From Salvelinus alpinus (taxonomy: Eukaryota; Chordata; Actinopteri; Salmoniformes; Salmonidae), in the NCBI RefSeq assembly GCF_045679555.1, contig NC_092099.1, positions 10,338,076 to 10,402,075 of the forward strand: a stretch of DNA of 64,000 nucleotides, given 5' to 3'. Shown piece by piece: positions 12,901 through 23,124 of the stretch. The notes under the pieces are model-generated. The model was not told the DNA's origin. It saw only the letters and a list, made by a program, of their open reading frames with translations, and ran no database searches. Position 1 is the first letter of the stretch; every line of letters begins with the position of its first letter. Both the position numbers and the translations under genes were made by a program.

Positions 12901-15900
12901 CAAGGACGGCACGTTCAAGAGTTTTGGAGAGAAAAGAAAGAAGGGATACTGGTCTGTAGTTGTTGACATCGGAGGGATCGAGTGTAGGTTTTTTCAGAAG
13001 GGGTGCAACTCTCGCTCTCTTGAAGACGGAAGGGACGTAGCCAGCGGTCAAGGATGAGTTGATGAGCGAGGTGAGGTAAGGGAGAAGGTCTCCGGAAATG
13101 GTCTGGAGAAGAGAGGAGGGGATAGGGTCAAGCGGGCAGGTTGTTGGGCGGCCGGCCGTCACAAGACACGAGATTTCATCTGGAGAGAGAGGGGAGAAAG
13201 AGGTCAAAGCACAAGGTAGGGCAGTGTGAGCAGAACCAGCGGTGTCGTTTGACTTAGCAAACGAGGATCGGATGTCGTCGACCTTCTTTTCAAAATGGTT
13301 GACGAAGTCATCCGCAGAGAGGGAGGAGGGGGGAGGAGGGGGAGGAGGATTCAGGAGGGAGGAGAAGGTGGCAAAGAGCTTCCTAGGGTTAGAGGCAGAT
13401 GCTTGGAATTTAGAGTGGTAGAAAGTGGCTTTAGCAGCAGAGACAGAAGAGGAGAAAGTAGAGAGGAGGGAGTGAAAGGATGCCAGGTCCGCAGGGAGGC
13501 GAGTTTTCCTCCATTTCCGCTCGGCTGCCCGGAGCCCTGTTCTGTGAGCTCGCAGTGAGTCGTCGAGCCACGGAGCAGGAGGGGAGGACCGAGCCGGCCT
13601 GGAGGATAGGGGACATAGAGAGTCAAAGGATGCAGAAAGGGAGGAGAGGAGGGTTGAGGAGGCAGAATCAGGAGATAGGTTGGAGAAGGTTTGAGCAGAG
13701 GGAAGAGATGATAGGATGGAAGAGGAGAGAGTAGCGGGGGAGAGAGAGCGAAGGTTGGGACGGCGCGATACCATCCGAGTAGGGGCAGTGTGGGAAGTGT
13801 TAGATGAGAGCGAGAGGGAAAAGGATACAAGGTAGTGGTCGGAGACTTGGAGGGGAGTTGCAGTGAGATTAGTGGAAGAACAGCATCTAGTAAAGATGAG
13901 GTCAAGCGTATTGCCTGCCTTGTGAGTAGGGGGGGAAGGTGAGAGGGTGAGGTCAAAAGAGGAGAGGAGTGGAAAGAAGGAGGCAGAGAGGAATGAGTCA
14001 AAGGTAGACGTGGGGAGGTTAAAGTCACCCAGAACTGTGAGAGGTGAGCCATCCTCAGGAAAGGAACTTATCAGGGCGTCAAGCTCATTGATGAACTCTC
14101 CAAGGGAACCTGGAGGGCGATAAATGATAAGGATGTTAAGCTTGAAAGGGCTGGTAACTGTGACAGCATGGAATTCAAAGGAGGCGATAGACAGATGGGT
14201 CAGGGGAGAAAGAGAGAATGTCCACTTGGGAGAGATGAGGATCCCAGTGCCACCGCCCCGCTGACCAGAAGCTCTCGGGGTGTGCGAGAACACGTGGGCA
14301 GACGAGGCGAGAGCAGTAGGAGTAGCAGTGTTGTCAGTGGTAATCCATGTTTCCGTCAGTGCCAAGAAGTCGAGGGACTGGAGGGACGCATAGGCTGAGA
14401 TGAACTCTGCCTTGTTGGCCGCAGATCGGCAGTTCCAGAGGCTGCCGGAGACCTGGAACTCCACGTGGGTCGTGCGCGCTGGAACCACCAGGTTAGAATG
14501 GCGGCGGCCACGCGGTGTGAAGCGTTTGTATGGTCTGTGCAGAGAGGAGAGAAGAGGGATAGACAGACACATAGTTGACAGGCTACAGAAGAGGCTACGC
14601 TAATGCAAAGGAGATTAGAATGACAAGTGGACTACACGTCTCGAATGTTCAGGAAGTTAAGCTTACGTTGCAAAAATAAAATAAAATCTTATTGACTAAA
14701 ATCTTATTGACTAAAATGATATAGTACTGCTGGCGGTGAAGTAGGCTGGCTAGCAGTGGCTGCGTTGTTGACTTTGTTTGAACGTGTAGCTGGCTAGGTA
14801 ACCTCGACAATTACTCAAAAACTACACAATTATCTTGGATACAAAGACAGCAAAGACAACTATGTAGCTAGCTAACACTACGCTAATCAAGTCGTTCCGT
14901 TGTAATGTAAGTTGTAGTGTGAGTTTCTGCAGTGCTGCTATTCGGTAGAAGTTGGCTAACTAGCAGTGTTAGCTAGCAGTGTTGACTAGGTAGGAGACGG
15001 CAGCGCAGCGCGGTGGACGAAAATAGCTGGCTAGTTAACCGAATAATTACTCTAACCAACTCTAAGCTACACAATTATCTTAGATACAAAGATAGCAAAG
15101 ACAACTATGTAGCCAGCTAACACTACACTAATCAAGTCGTTCCGTTGTAATGTAATCGTTTCTCCAGAGCTGCTATGCTGCTATTCGGTGGCTAGCTGGC
15201 TAGCTAGCAGTGTTGACTGCGTTACGTTACGAAAATAGCTGGCTAGTTAACCGAATAATTACTCTAACCAACTCTAAGCTACACGATTATCTTAGATACA
15301 AAGATAGCAAAGAGAACTGTGTAGCCAGCTAACACTACACTAATCAAGTCGTTCCGTTGTAATGTAATCGTTTCTCCAGTGCTGCTATGCTGCATAACTT
15401 GGAGAAATGAGAAACTGCGACTCCGATGGCAGAAGGATGAAACTCGAGAAACGCTTTGAAATTGATACCATTGTGTCCAATAAATTGAAATATTACCTCA
15501 CTTCATATGTGAGTTTCCTGGAGTGCACACAAATAAAAACGTGATTTAGGATAAATACAAACGGAGATATGTTTTTGCAAAATAACCCCTCAAATATATT
15601 GTACAGTTTAATCAGGAATCATATTTAATTGGATCTGTCATCAAGGCAAAGGCTGGCTTTGTTTAACACTTTTTTGGTTACTACATGATTCCATAGTTTT
15701 GATGTCTTCACTATTATTCTACAATATAGAAAATAGTACAAACAAAGAAAAACCCTTGAATGAGTAGGTGTGTCCAAAATTGACTGGTACTATATATAAT
15801 AAAAACAAGATAGTAAGCTATAATACACAGCTTATAATACACAGGAATTTAGGAAATGGTTGAAGGGAATGCTGGGAGATTTGGCGTCACCTTTGACCTT

Positions 15901-16271
15901 TTTAAACGTGTTGGCTGGAGTTTTACTGTTCTCTATGGCCAGGGAAGGAGCGTTGTGACAGGTCAAGTGGGACTCTGGCAAATAGTATATATTTGGCTTT
16001 AGAGCTTTTGGAGTCCAGTGCATTCAACCACACTTTATTTCAGGAATGGAGTTGAGAGACTGAGGGAAGGAAAGGGCATCCTGTCCCATACTGAGGAGGT
16101 CAACTATGAGCCCAAGTAAGTAAAAAAGATGATTAACTTCTATTGATAACAGTTCTATAGCTTAATTGTTGCTCTTTGTGTTCTAGAGCTCCCCTGGGTG
16201 TGAACATAACAGCAGAAGTGAAGGAGGCAGCTATCAAACTTCCACCATTAAAGCTGAGGATTACGGACTGA
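6984..16271 (+). CDS. osgepl1: OSGEPL1, mitochondrial tRNA N6-threonylcarbamoyladenosine transferase
   Basis: Seven coding exons: 6984-7189, 7330-7717, 7803-8007, 8373-8521, 9795-9925, 16044-16115 and 16187-16271. All have GT-AG borders and the phase is kept, giving 411 aa (human protein 414). It is the Qri7/Kae1/TsaD-family enzyme that transfers the threonylcarbamoyl group to A37 of ANN-decoding mitochondrial tRNAs. Hallmarks are [11 protein letters not shown] near residue 38, [10 protein letters not shown] with the metal-binding Hx[34 protein letters not shown] and [10 protein letters not shown]. The first Met gives a basic, acid-free leader suited to mitochondrial import. In-frame Mets at 7023 and 7068 are alternatives. 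Intron 5 (6.1 kb) is swollen by nested transposons. An ATTAAA signal lies at 16314-16319. Confidence 0.95.
8100..8350. repeat. Long hairpin MITE in OSGEPL1 intron 3
   Basis: The two halves are inverted copies of about 100 bp. TTTGGTATTTGTTTCATTAG near 8120 pairs with CTAATGAAACAAATACCAAA near 8305. AACTTTCAAAATA pairs with TATTTTGAAAGTT around the centre (8205-8255). It fills most of the 365 bp intron. Confidence 0.75.
8598..9721. mobile_element. Tc1/mariner-type remnant in OSGEPL1 intron 4, with nested insertions
   Basis: The left edge carries TTAAGAAAGTATTCACACCCC. The right edge carries the matching inverted text, with CATTATGGGGTATTGTG inside and a GTGAATATTTTCTGAAGGCAC end near 9721. 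This is the usual terminal repeat of a salmonid Tc1-like family. No transposase frame remains. The 8755-9281 MITE and a short piece of another Tc1 end (9284-9350, TTCAAAAGTATTGGGGCAG) sit inside it. Confidence 0.7.
8755..9281 (+). mobile_element. Non-autonomous Tc1-type element with CACTGAGT termini
   Basis: The left end CACTGAGTAAACAAAACATT and the right end (TACTCAGTG) are inverted and flanked by TA. It is about 527 bp. Its interior resembles a worn Tc1-like transposase, with CTTTGAACAGGGTATGGTAG and GTGGGAAGCATTGAAGTC as the type of text. No usable reading frame remains. It is nested in an older Tc1 fragment. Confidence 0.75.
9960..10060. repeat. Interspersed repeat fragment
   Basis: TTATTGTCACATGCACAAGT followed by ACAGTGAAATGCTTAACTTG is a common fish interspersed-repeat signature. 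It is too short to classify. Confidence 0.4.
11633..14572 (-). CDS. L2-type LINE ORF2: AP-endonuclease plus reverse transcriptase, 979 aa, intact
   Basis: One uninterrupted frame. The N-terminal half is an APE-type endonuclease, with [10 protein letters not shown] near 46, LTETWIT near 75, GGGTGILIS near 107, LGDFNLPT near 180 and SDHYLVSF near 245. A proline-rich linker (PPPPPPP) follows. The reverse transcriptase half shows [65 protein letters not shown], the YADD catalytic motif and LGVILD. The C-terminus ends in [14 protein letters not shown]. This pattern is typical of the fish L2 clade (L2 elements need no separate ORF1 here). The role is target-primed reverse transcription of its own RNA. 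The intact frame implies recent insertion. It lies in antisense orientation to OSGEPL1. Confidence 0.9.
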   Translation of the reverse strand: MCLSIPLLSSLHRPYKRFTPRGRRHSNLVVPARTTHVEFQVSGSLWNCRSAANKAEFISAYASLQSLDFLALTETWITTDNTATPTALASSAHVFSHTPRASGQRGGGTGILISPKWTFSLSPLTHLSIASFEFHAVTVTSPFKLNILIIYRPPGSLGEFINELDALISSFPEDGSPLTVLGDFNLPTSTFDSFLSASFFPLLSSFDLTLSPSPPTHKAGNTLDLIFTRCCSSTNLTATPLQVSDHYLVSFSLSLSSNTSHTAPTRMVSRRPNLRSLSPATLSSSILSSLPSAQTFSNLSPDSASSTLLSSLSASFDSLCPLSSRPARSSPPAPWLDDSLRAHRTGLRAAERKWRKTRLPADLASFHSLLSTFSSSVSAAKATFYHSKFQASASNPRKLFATFSSLLNPPPPPPPSSLSADDFVNHFEKKVDDIRSSFAKSNDTAGSAHTALPCALTSFSPLSPDEISCLVTAGRPTTCPLDPIPSSLLQTISGDLLPYLTSLINSSLTAGYVPSVFKRARVAPLLKKPTLDPSDVNNYRPVSLLSFLSKTLERAVLGQLSCYLSQNDLLDPNQSGFKTSHSTETALLCVTEALRTAKANSLSSALILLDLSAAFDTVNHQILLSTLSELGISGAAHAWIASYLTGRSYQVAWRESVSAPRALTTGVPQGSVLGPLLFSLYTKSLGSVISSHGLSYHCYADDTQLIFSFPPSDNQVANRISACLADISVWMTDHHLKLNLGKTELLFLPGKDCPFHDLAITVDNSIVSSSQSAKNLGVILDNTLSFSTHIKAVTRSCRFMLYNIRRVRPCLTQEAAQVLIQALVISRLDYCNSLLAGLPACAIKPLQLIQNAAARLVFNLPKFSHVTPLLRSLHWLPVEARIRYKTMVLAYGAVRGTAPPYLQALIRPYTQTRALRSSTSGLLASLPLRKYSSRSAQSKLFAALAPQWWNKLPHDARSAESITTFRRHLKPHLFKEYLG
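14822..15392 (-). repeat. Tandem 5' monomers of the L2 LINE
   Basis: Three direct copies start with CTACAC(A/G)ATTATCTT at 14822, 15067 and 15279, so the periods are about 245 and 212 bp. Each contains GTCGTTCCGTTGTAATGTAA and AAAATAGCTGGCTAGTTAAC. They lie upstream of the minus-strand ORF in the 5' UTR, analogous to the promoter monomers of rodent L1. The promoter role is inferred. Confidence 0.75.
15800..16043 (+). other. Non-repetitive end of OSGEPL1 intron 5
   Basis: No repeat or frame recognised. It ends with the acceptor TTTATTTCAG at 16034-16043. Confidence 0.5.
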
Positions 16272-16313
16272 CGTTCACTTATGTGCATATCCATGATGCA
16301 TATAATTCCTACC

Positions 16314-16386
16314 ATTAAACTTTTGAAATACATCCTGGCAGAAAGGACTCCATTCTGTGTTAAGCGTTTAATTTCGTTTTTTTATT
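16314..16386. promoter_or_regulatory. Converging polyadenylation signals of OSGEPL1 and ANKAR
   Basis: ATTAAA on the plus strand (16314-16319) serves OSGEPL1, whose stop ends at 16271. AATAAA on the minus strand (16386-16381) serves ANKAR, whose stop is at 16550. Cleavage 10-30 bases beyond each signal would make the two 3' ends touch or overlap slightly. Confidence 0.65.
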
Positions 16387-16549
16387 CAATCGACTTCCAA
16401 TATATTATACCATTAAGTCAGTCATTTCCATTAATAATATAAATGTAATATATTCATCTTGAACATAAATAGAATGGCTCCCTGAGTCATAAATTCACTA
16501 CTACTTTAAGCTAGCCCAGTCAGGCTAGATCCTAGGCTGACCTCCAGGG

Positions 16550-19500
16550 TCACTGCCTTTGCTGGGGCCGCTGGCTGTCCTTATCCAGCCTCAGTGACTC
16601 CAGGGTGGGCTGAGAGCTATGGGTTGGCCCCTCTCCCTGCAGCCTAACCTTGGGGTTGGCTGTCCTGCTCCTCTGGGGTTGAAGCTGGAGAACTGGAGCC
16701 GAGCTGGTCCTCCCAAAGTGGCCTGCAGACACTGACAGGCCAGGAGTGCGGCTTGTCTTTTTGGACAAACCTGACGTAGGTAGAGGAGACAAAGACGATT
16801 GAGACTTTTTATTATATGAAATAGATTCAAATAATTATGTATAGCATAACAAAATGTACCTTTTTTGTTGCGCTGAGGAACAGGTGGGCCACCATTTATC
16901 TCCAAACTGTTAAAAAGGACAGAAATTATTGATGTTATCCCAGCTAGAAATATGAAAGCATTGCTTTTTAGGTAAAAAAAAAAAACGAACATACCTTAGT
17001 GATGGCAGCCCCACTATTTTCTGCCTTTCAAACTCCGCAGTAAAAATGTGTGAGATCTTGGCGTCCTCGATGAGATGCTGGGTCAAAAGGTCGTACATAG
17101 ATGGAGTGTTTCGACATTCCACTAACAAGAGGCGATGTGCGTGACGGTTAAAGGTGAGGTAGCCGAGGGCACTTGAAGATGCCGTTCGCACCTGAAAATA
17201 TTCAAGATTTTACCACCATGCATGCTTGTATCAAAAATCTGCACATCGTAACCAGAAATATGTCAAGTTGGATAGCATTTGATGGTTGTAGAATGAATTA
17301 TCTTGATAGTCTGTTAGATTTCAGACAATAGTCATAGACAGGAATGCTCCCCCATACCACAAGTCCCATCCTTACCTCTTCCTCCTCAGAATACAGGTGA
17401 GCACATAGGTGACCAACAGCTCCCATGGTGACAATAGCATCAGGAATACCTGCCCGGGTGTGAGCCAGACTGGCTAGCAACTGAGCTATGGCAGAAATGT
17501 ATGCAGTAAGGTAAGACTAGTGTTCTTCTATACTGAACAAAAATATAAAACGCAACATGCAACAATTTTGAAGATTTTACTGAGTTGCAGTTCATTTAAG
17601 GAAATCAGTCAATCGAAATAAATAAATGATGCATCTGTTGGTCACAGATACTTTATTTTTTAAATCGGCCTCAGGATCTCATCACGTATTTCTGTGCACT
17701 CAAAACTGCACATTTTAGAGTGGTTTTTTATTGTCCCCAGCACAAGGTACACCTGTGTAATGATCATGCCGTTTAATCGGCTTCTTGATATGCCACACCT
17801 GTCAGGTGGATGGATTATCTTGGCAGAAATGCTCACTAAACAGGGATGTAAACAAAATGTGAGAGAAATAAGCTTTTTGTGCGTATGGAACATTTCTGGG
17901 GTCTTTTATTTTAGCTCATGAAACATGGAACCAACAGTTTACATGTTGCGTTTATATTTTTGCTCAGTGAATATAATGTTCTTCCCATACATAGTACTGG
18001 GCTGAAGTTACCTGTCAGGACCACAGTGTTGGGATTAGTGGACTGCAGAAGGTCTACAAGGACAGTCACCCCTCTGGCAGACAGAGTCACCTGGTCTGTG
18101 TCCGTGATCACTTTGGCCAGCACAACTATCTGGAGACCAGTTACCACGAAACGAAAAGGTAGCGATAAAAGGCATTACCTAATGCTAATTCCGTGTCAAG
18201 TCGGAAAACACATACAAATCAGCAGCTGTTAATGACTCATTGATATTACTGTGGCCCTCAGGTGATTTTGTTTTTAATGATCTGCTTCATGGCTACCTGA
18301 AAAGCAGCTTTGGCTCTCTCCATCTCGTTCTTGGAGTTCAAGAAGGGCTCGTACATGGCTATGGGAATGCCACCATTCTGCAGGATGGCTGCCTGCTGGG
18401 TGGTGTTGTTGTAGGCAAACAGAGACAGGGCGTAACCAGCCTCCAGGCAGATGTCCTGCTGGGAAAAGGCAAACATGACAAATTGCCATGGGGAATGCAC
18501 TTTACGGAGTGTCAACACCCCTTAGTGCTTGAGCAGTCCTTGACCATTAGGTGCCAGTAGTTCATTGCACATTGAGATAACAGTATAGGATACTGGATGC
18601 TTTTCTTTCTAATCTCTACTAGACCCATTATTTTGTTCCACCTCATCTTGTTAGTGACTGTGCTGACATACCGAAAGGTTCTGGGCTAAAGTTGGTTTAA
18701 AGTTATGAAGTAGCCCACAAACAGCCTTTCAAATGGTTTACCTGATCTGGCACTCGTAGCAACTCTAGAACTGTTTCGTAGGTAAACTCCTCTTTTTCCC
18801 AGAAGGTTGTTTGCAGGTCCTGGTTTCCCAGCAGCACACAGGCCAGTGTTTGAGCCACTTGGACCTGAGGGAGAATCAACATGTCATCCAAGCCTCAATT
18901 CCTTTCAATGGAAAATTCTAGTATTGGACGCCCTTGTTTGTGGGACTTTTGTGGCATTACCAAGGACATTTAAGAGGAGAGAGAACATGTTTTTTTTGTG
19001 ATCGATTTCCAAAGTATTTACCTTGACCTGCAGTGATTCTTGGTGCTTCACAAGTTCTAACAGAGTTGGAATGGCTTGCTCCTCAGCTATGACCCTCTGG
19101 CTGTTTGGGTTATTGGTGTGTGCACCTCCTAAAATAAGATGTACGAAACATGTATGCACTAGAAGTCATGGTATATTATTAGCTTGTATACTATGACCTG
19201 TTTCCAAGTCAAGTCTGAAAGCCATGTTACTACTGTAGCACTGTTAAAACATCAATGGGCAAAATCGTCAAGTAGTATCATGACAAAGGTTTACTCAAAT
19301 CTCCCATTGATACCAATGCATGGTTTATGCAAACCTTTGAGTGCATGTACTGTGTTTCTCAAGATAAGATTAAGGCTACAGTGAGAATGTACAAACCAAT
19401 ACACAGGATGCCCAGGGATCGTATAACGCTGAGGAGGGTACTCTCTGTGGTCCGGGACCCCCGTAGTAGACGAACCAGTGGGGGCACCCCATTTTCTTTA

Positions 19501-22500
19501 CACAGCCCGTCCTGGTGGCTCCGACTGTCCCTGCTCAGTGCTATAACTGCCTGGCAGCCTGAAATACAATACTATTTGTTTACACTTTACCAAGCTAAAT
19601 TGCATGTAAACCTTGACTTGAATTCTTTCATAAGGGCCCTCTCTGGCCTCACCAGATCGGAAACCTCCACACCACATCTGACAATTGGTGGCAGTGCTGG
19701 GATGTGAGTGAGTGATGCCTTTATGGAGTATCGGCCAGCAGTGGTGTCCATCAGTGTAAAGATGACAGGACGAAGGCATAAGTTGCTGCCAGCTGTCAGC
19801 TTATGAAACAGTTATGGGGGAAAATATTATCTAGGTAAGCTAGTTGGCTAGCGTTATGACCTGTCAATTAGCTGGCCCTAATAACAATTTTAGGTTAGCA
19901 GGGTGTAAAGTTAGTTGCTAGGCCTATAAGCTGACATTAACGGTCATGACTGTTATGCCATTACTATGATGGCGTTATGTAGACTTTGTGACAGACGGTT
20001 CAGGTAAAGTGTTACCTACAATTCAATCTGTACATTCACTTTTTAAACCATTGGTCGGGGTGTTATTGTGGTCAGGGGCTGGCCTACCATTTCCACATCA
20101 TTAACCTCAGTTCGTCTCCCTTTTAAGAGAACGACAGGCATTTTTTGGGTGAAAAAGAAGGCTGGAATGAAAGAACCATCTGTCGTCTTGTCTGGACAGA
20201 AACTATTTCAGAAGCTGCAGAATAGATGTTCTGTAGACATGTGTGACAGACCGAGGACCTGAGGGAAGAGTAGAGGCTCTTAACATGTTACAGCAAAAAA
20301 CTACCCGGGAACACGTGTTCAAGGAATGACAGAGGTATGGGGAGTGACCCATCCCATTCCAATTGATACCCCAGTTCTTCCAAATCAACTTTGGGATATT
20401 GAAATGTTTGTCACATTCAATTTTGTTTGAGATTGTGTTCCTCTTATTTTGAAGGTGTTGGGATTCCCAATGGAGGGATAGACAGACAGGCATTCCTGAC
20501 TGCATGCCTTCCTGTGCTCTGGCTGCAGGTGATGAGTCTAGCAGAGGAAAGCCGTCTGGGGGTAGGAGGCGGCTGGTCTTGTGGTGACAGAGGTGAGGCT
20601 CGCTCCAGCACAAACCTCAGGGTTCCTGTTTATGGTACAGTCAATCATTTATCTGCATCGCCTGTCAACAACACATGGAAGTTTTGTTGTTTTACGACAC
20701 TCAGTGTTTAGTTTCATCGATCCCCGGAGACGGCATCCCCTTGACTGAATAAAATGTCTGGAAAAGCTTGATGTCAGCAAGCCAACTCTGTCCATGAACC
20801 GATGATTGCCATATAACTTCCTCTTGTGAGAGAGATTACTTTGGTGTAAAATACCTATTTTGCGTAAGAGACTTAGCAAGTACAGAGGGGTAGCATTTAA
20901 AACAAAAATATGAGAAATGAGAGAACCTACCGACGTATTGCATCCTGTCGGAGGAGGAGAGGATGAGCTCGAGAATGAAGTGGTAGCCGATGTGCACTGC
21001 CATGAGTCTCTGTTGCTTCAGAGTGTGTCCTGCCAAGGCCCATAGAGAGACGGCCCCCTGCTCCCTCGCCTCCACCTGGAACACCTGGGTCACGTTCAAT
21101 AGGGAGAAAAATATTGAAATGGGGAGGTACTACCTGAATTTGTCCCATAAGAACACAGATTTTGCAACAGATTTTCTGTTGCAAAACAGTTTGATACAGC
21201 GTGCCCTACTGAACTCAACCCTGAACATGGCCCAGGGGACACAACTTAAAGTACATGAATATAAAATGTTCAAGAATTCCATAAGCATATTTAAAAATGA
21301 GGGAAACAATGATTTGACTTGCTCAGGTCCTACCTTTAAGAGTCGTAGGAGGTGCTTGGCGGCCGACTTCTTCAGAAAGCGGGCCTGTATGGCAGGGTTG
21401 TGATCGGCGATGGCCTCAAGGGCTCTGGCCGCCGTCACCTGCGCGGCTATCTTCCTCCCCCGCAGTATGAGCACCAACGGGGCCACGGCGCCCGCTCCAC
21501 AGATGGTGTCCTGGTTCTCCCGGTGTCCCTTAGCCAGCTCAGCCAGAGCCGCGCACGCCTCCTCTTGCAACACTTCTGGAGATACACGGCCATCATCATC
21601 ATGTTCTATATCATCATCGTCTTACTCATGATTTAACAATGTACCTGATCTGACAGTCAAGAGCTCCACAAGTTGTGGAATCCCCCCAGCCAGGGCCATG
21701 GCCGTCTGGTTGCCAGGGCTACGGACACACAGCGCCTTGATGCACCGCACAGTGTTCACCAGCACATTATGTAGGTCCGAGCCCAGGAGCCTCACCAATG
21801 GGGCCACTCCACCCTGGACACACACGAATGAACTGTCAAACACGCATGCACGAATTGTCAAACATACACAAATACGCCTCCCGGGTGGCGCAGTGGTCTA
21901 GGGCACTGCATCGCAGCGCCACCAGTCTCTGGGTTCGCGCCCAGGCTCTGTTGCAGCCGGCCGCGACCGGGAGGTCCGTGGGGCGACGCACAATTGGCAT
22001 AGCGTCGTCCGGGTTAGGGAGGGTTTGGCCGGTAGGGATATCCTTGTCTCATCGCGCTCCAGCGACTCCTGTGGCGGGCCGGGCGCAGTGCGCGCTAACC
22101 AAGGGGGCCAGGTACACGGTGTTTCCTCCGACACATTGGTGCGGCTGGCTTCCGGGTTGGAGGCGCGCTGTGTTAAGAAGCAGTGCAGCTTGGTTGGGTT
22201 GTGCTTCGGAGGACGCATGGCTTTCGACCTTCGTCTCTCCCGAGATAGTAATTACTAGCGATTGGATACCACGAAAATTGGGGAGAAAATGGGATAAAAA
22301 AAATACATACACAAATACAGACAGACATACACACGTGCGCGCTCACACACACAAGACTGGTTATAACTGAACCCACCTATTAGTTACAGCAATACTAACT
22401 AGATGGGCTATGGGAAAGACTGATTATATCAGTAGTACTAACCTGCTGGGCTATGAGGGACTGGTACTGGTCACTGTGCCCTGCCAGGTCTGCCAGTATG

Positions 22501-23052
22501 AGGGCACAGCGGGAGTGGAGCTCGGCCTGCTGGCTGCCCAGCAGATTGATCAGCACCGGCACGGCACCATAGCGCACCAGGGCCTCACACACGGGCGTCC
22601 TCTCCGAGATGTGACACACCACGGCGGCAGCCATACGTTGCAGCACTGGTCTCGTGCTGCGCATTAGCTCCAACAGGGCCGGGATCCCTCCTACAGAATA
22701 GGTCAACTGCTTTAGGGTCCTTCGATATTTTGATTCTATTGCAATTGGCCTAGCTTTGTATTCCGTAGTACCAAAAATGTTTAATGCTGTAATATTACTG
22801 TGATATGGAGTATAACTCTAAGGATGGTTGAAAATTGGCAAAATATAAATTGGCAATACAAAGCTAGTTTTTATGGCTATAGTATAAAACAAGGCATTCC
22901 TGTCTGGTATAGGCCCAAACTCTCCAAAAACTCACTCACCTGCATCCATGATATCCCTCCAGAAGGACTTGGCCGTGACACACAGAGCTTCCAGGCAGCG
23001 GATGGCCATCTCCAGCCTGCGGTGGTCCTCGCTGTGCAGCATCTCTGCTCCA

Positions 23053-23124
<72 letters not shown>

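Larger units (their letters stand above)
11476..15392 (-). mobile_element. Near-complete L2-clade LINE with 5' tandem monomers
   Basis: A 3.9 kb minus-strand non-LTR retrotransposon flanked by CATAAC on both sides (11470-11475 and 15393-15398), a probable target duplication. Its 3' end (plus-left) carries ATTTACATTTACATTTAAG, a short-unit tail. Next comes the CATTTAGCAGACGCTCTTAT motif shared by fish L2-type 3' ends. Upstream of the ORF lie 14822-15392 tandem monomers that probably hold the promoter. The single long frame is undamaged. Confidence 0.85.
11333..15635. mobile_element. Unclassified DNA repeat split by the L2 LINE (halves 11333-11475 and 15393-15635)
   Basis: The left half begins GGCCTCATTTATAAACACTG and contains GTACGCAC motifs. 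The right half ends AATCATATTTAATTGGAT. Together they make a roughly 380 bp non-coding repeat of a kind common in salmonids, inserted in the Tc1 element and itself interrupted by the LINE. The assignment of the halves to one unit is inferred from the nesting. Confidence 0.5.
10086..15791 (-). mobile_element. Tc1/mariner element split by a 4.3 kb nested insertion
   Basis: The left terminal repeat (ACTCATTCAAGGGTTTTTC, 10096-10115) and the right one (GAAAAACCCTTGAATGAGTA, about 15746) are inverted. A decayed minus-strand transposase lies at about 10240-11290, with text such as [20 protein letters not shown], the third catalytic block of Tc1 transposases. The element is cut after CATTCCAGG (about 11332) and resumes at CTGTCATCAAGGCAAAGG (about 15636). 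Several frameshifts make it inactive. It lies in OSGEPL1 intron 5. Confidence 0.8.

Noticed and set aside
13351-14052. 233-codon minus frame of Pro/Leu/Ser text
   Set aside because: Shadow of the LINE ORF2 in another frame. The composition follows the T/C-rich codons of the real frame.
16133-16333. Minus frame of 66 codons over OSGEPL1 exon 7
   Set aside because: Antisense shadow of a conserved exon. The sense strand encodes the family C-terminus [17 protein letters not shown].
20050-20700. Protein-like segments in ANKAR intron 14 (e.g. MPVVLLKGRRTEVN)
   Set aside because: Frames are short, contain stops and match no family known to me. ANKAR exons 14 and 15 join in phase without them.
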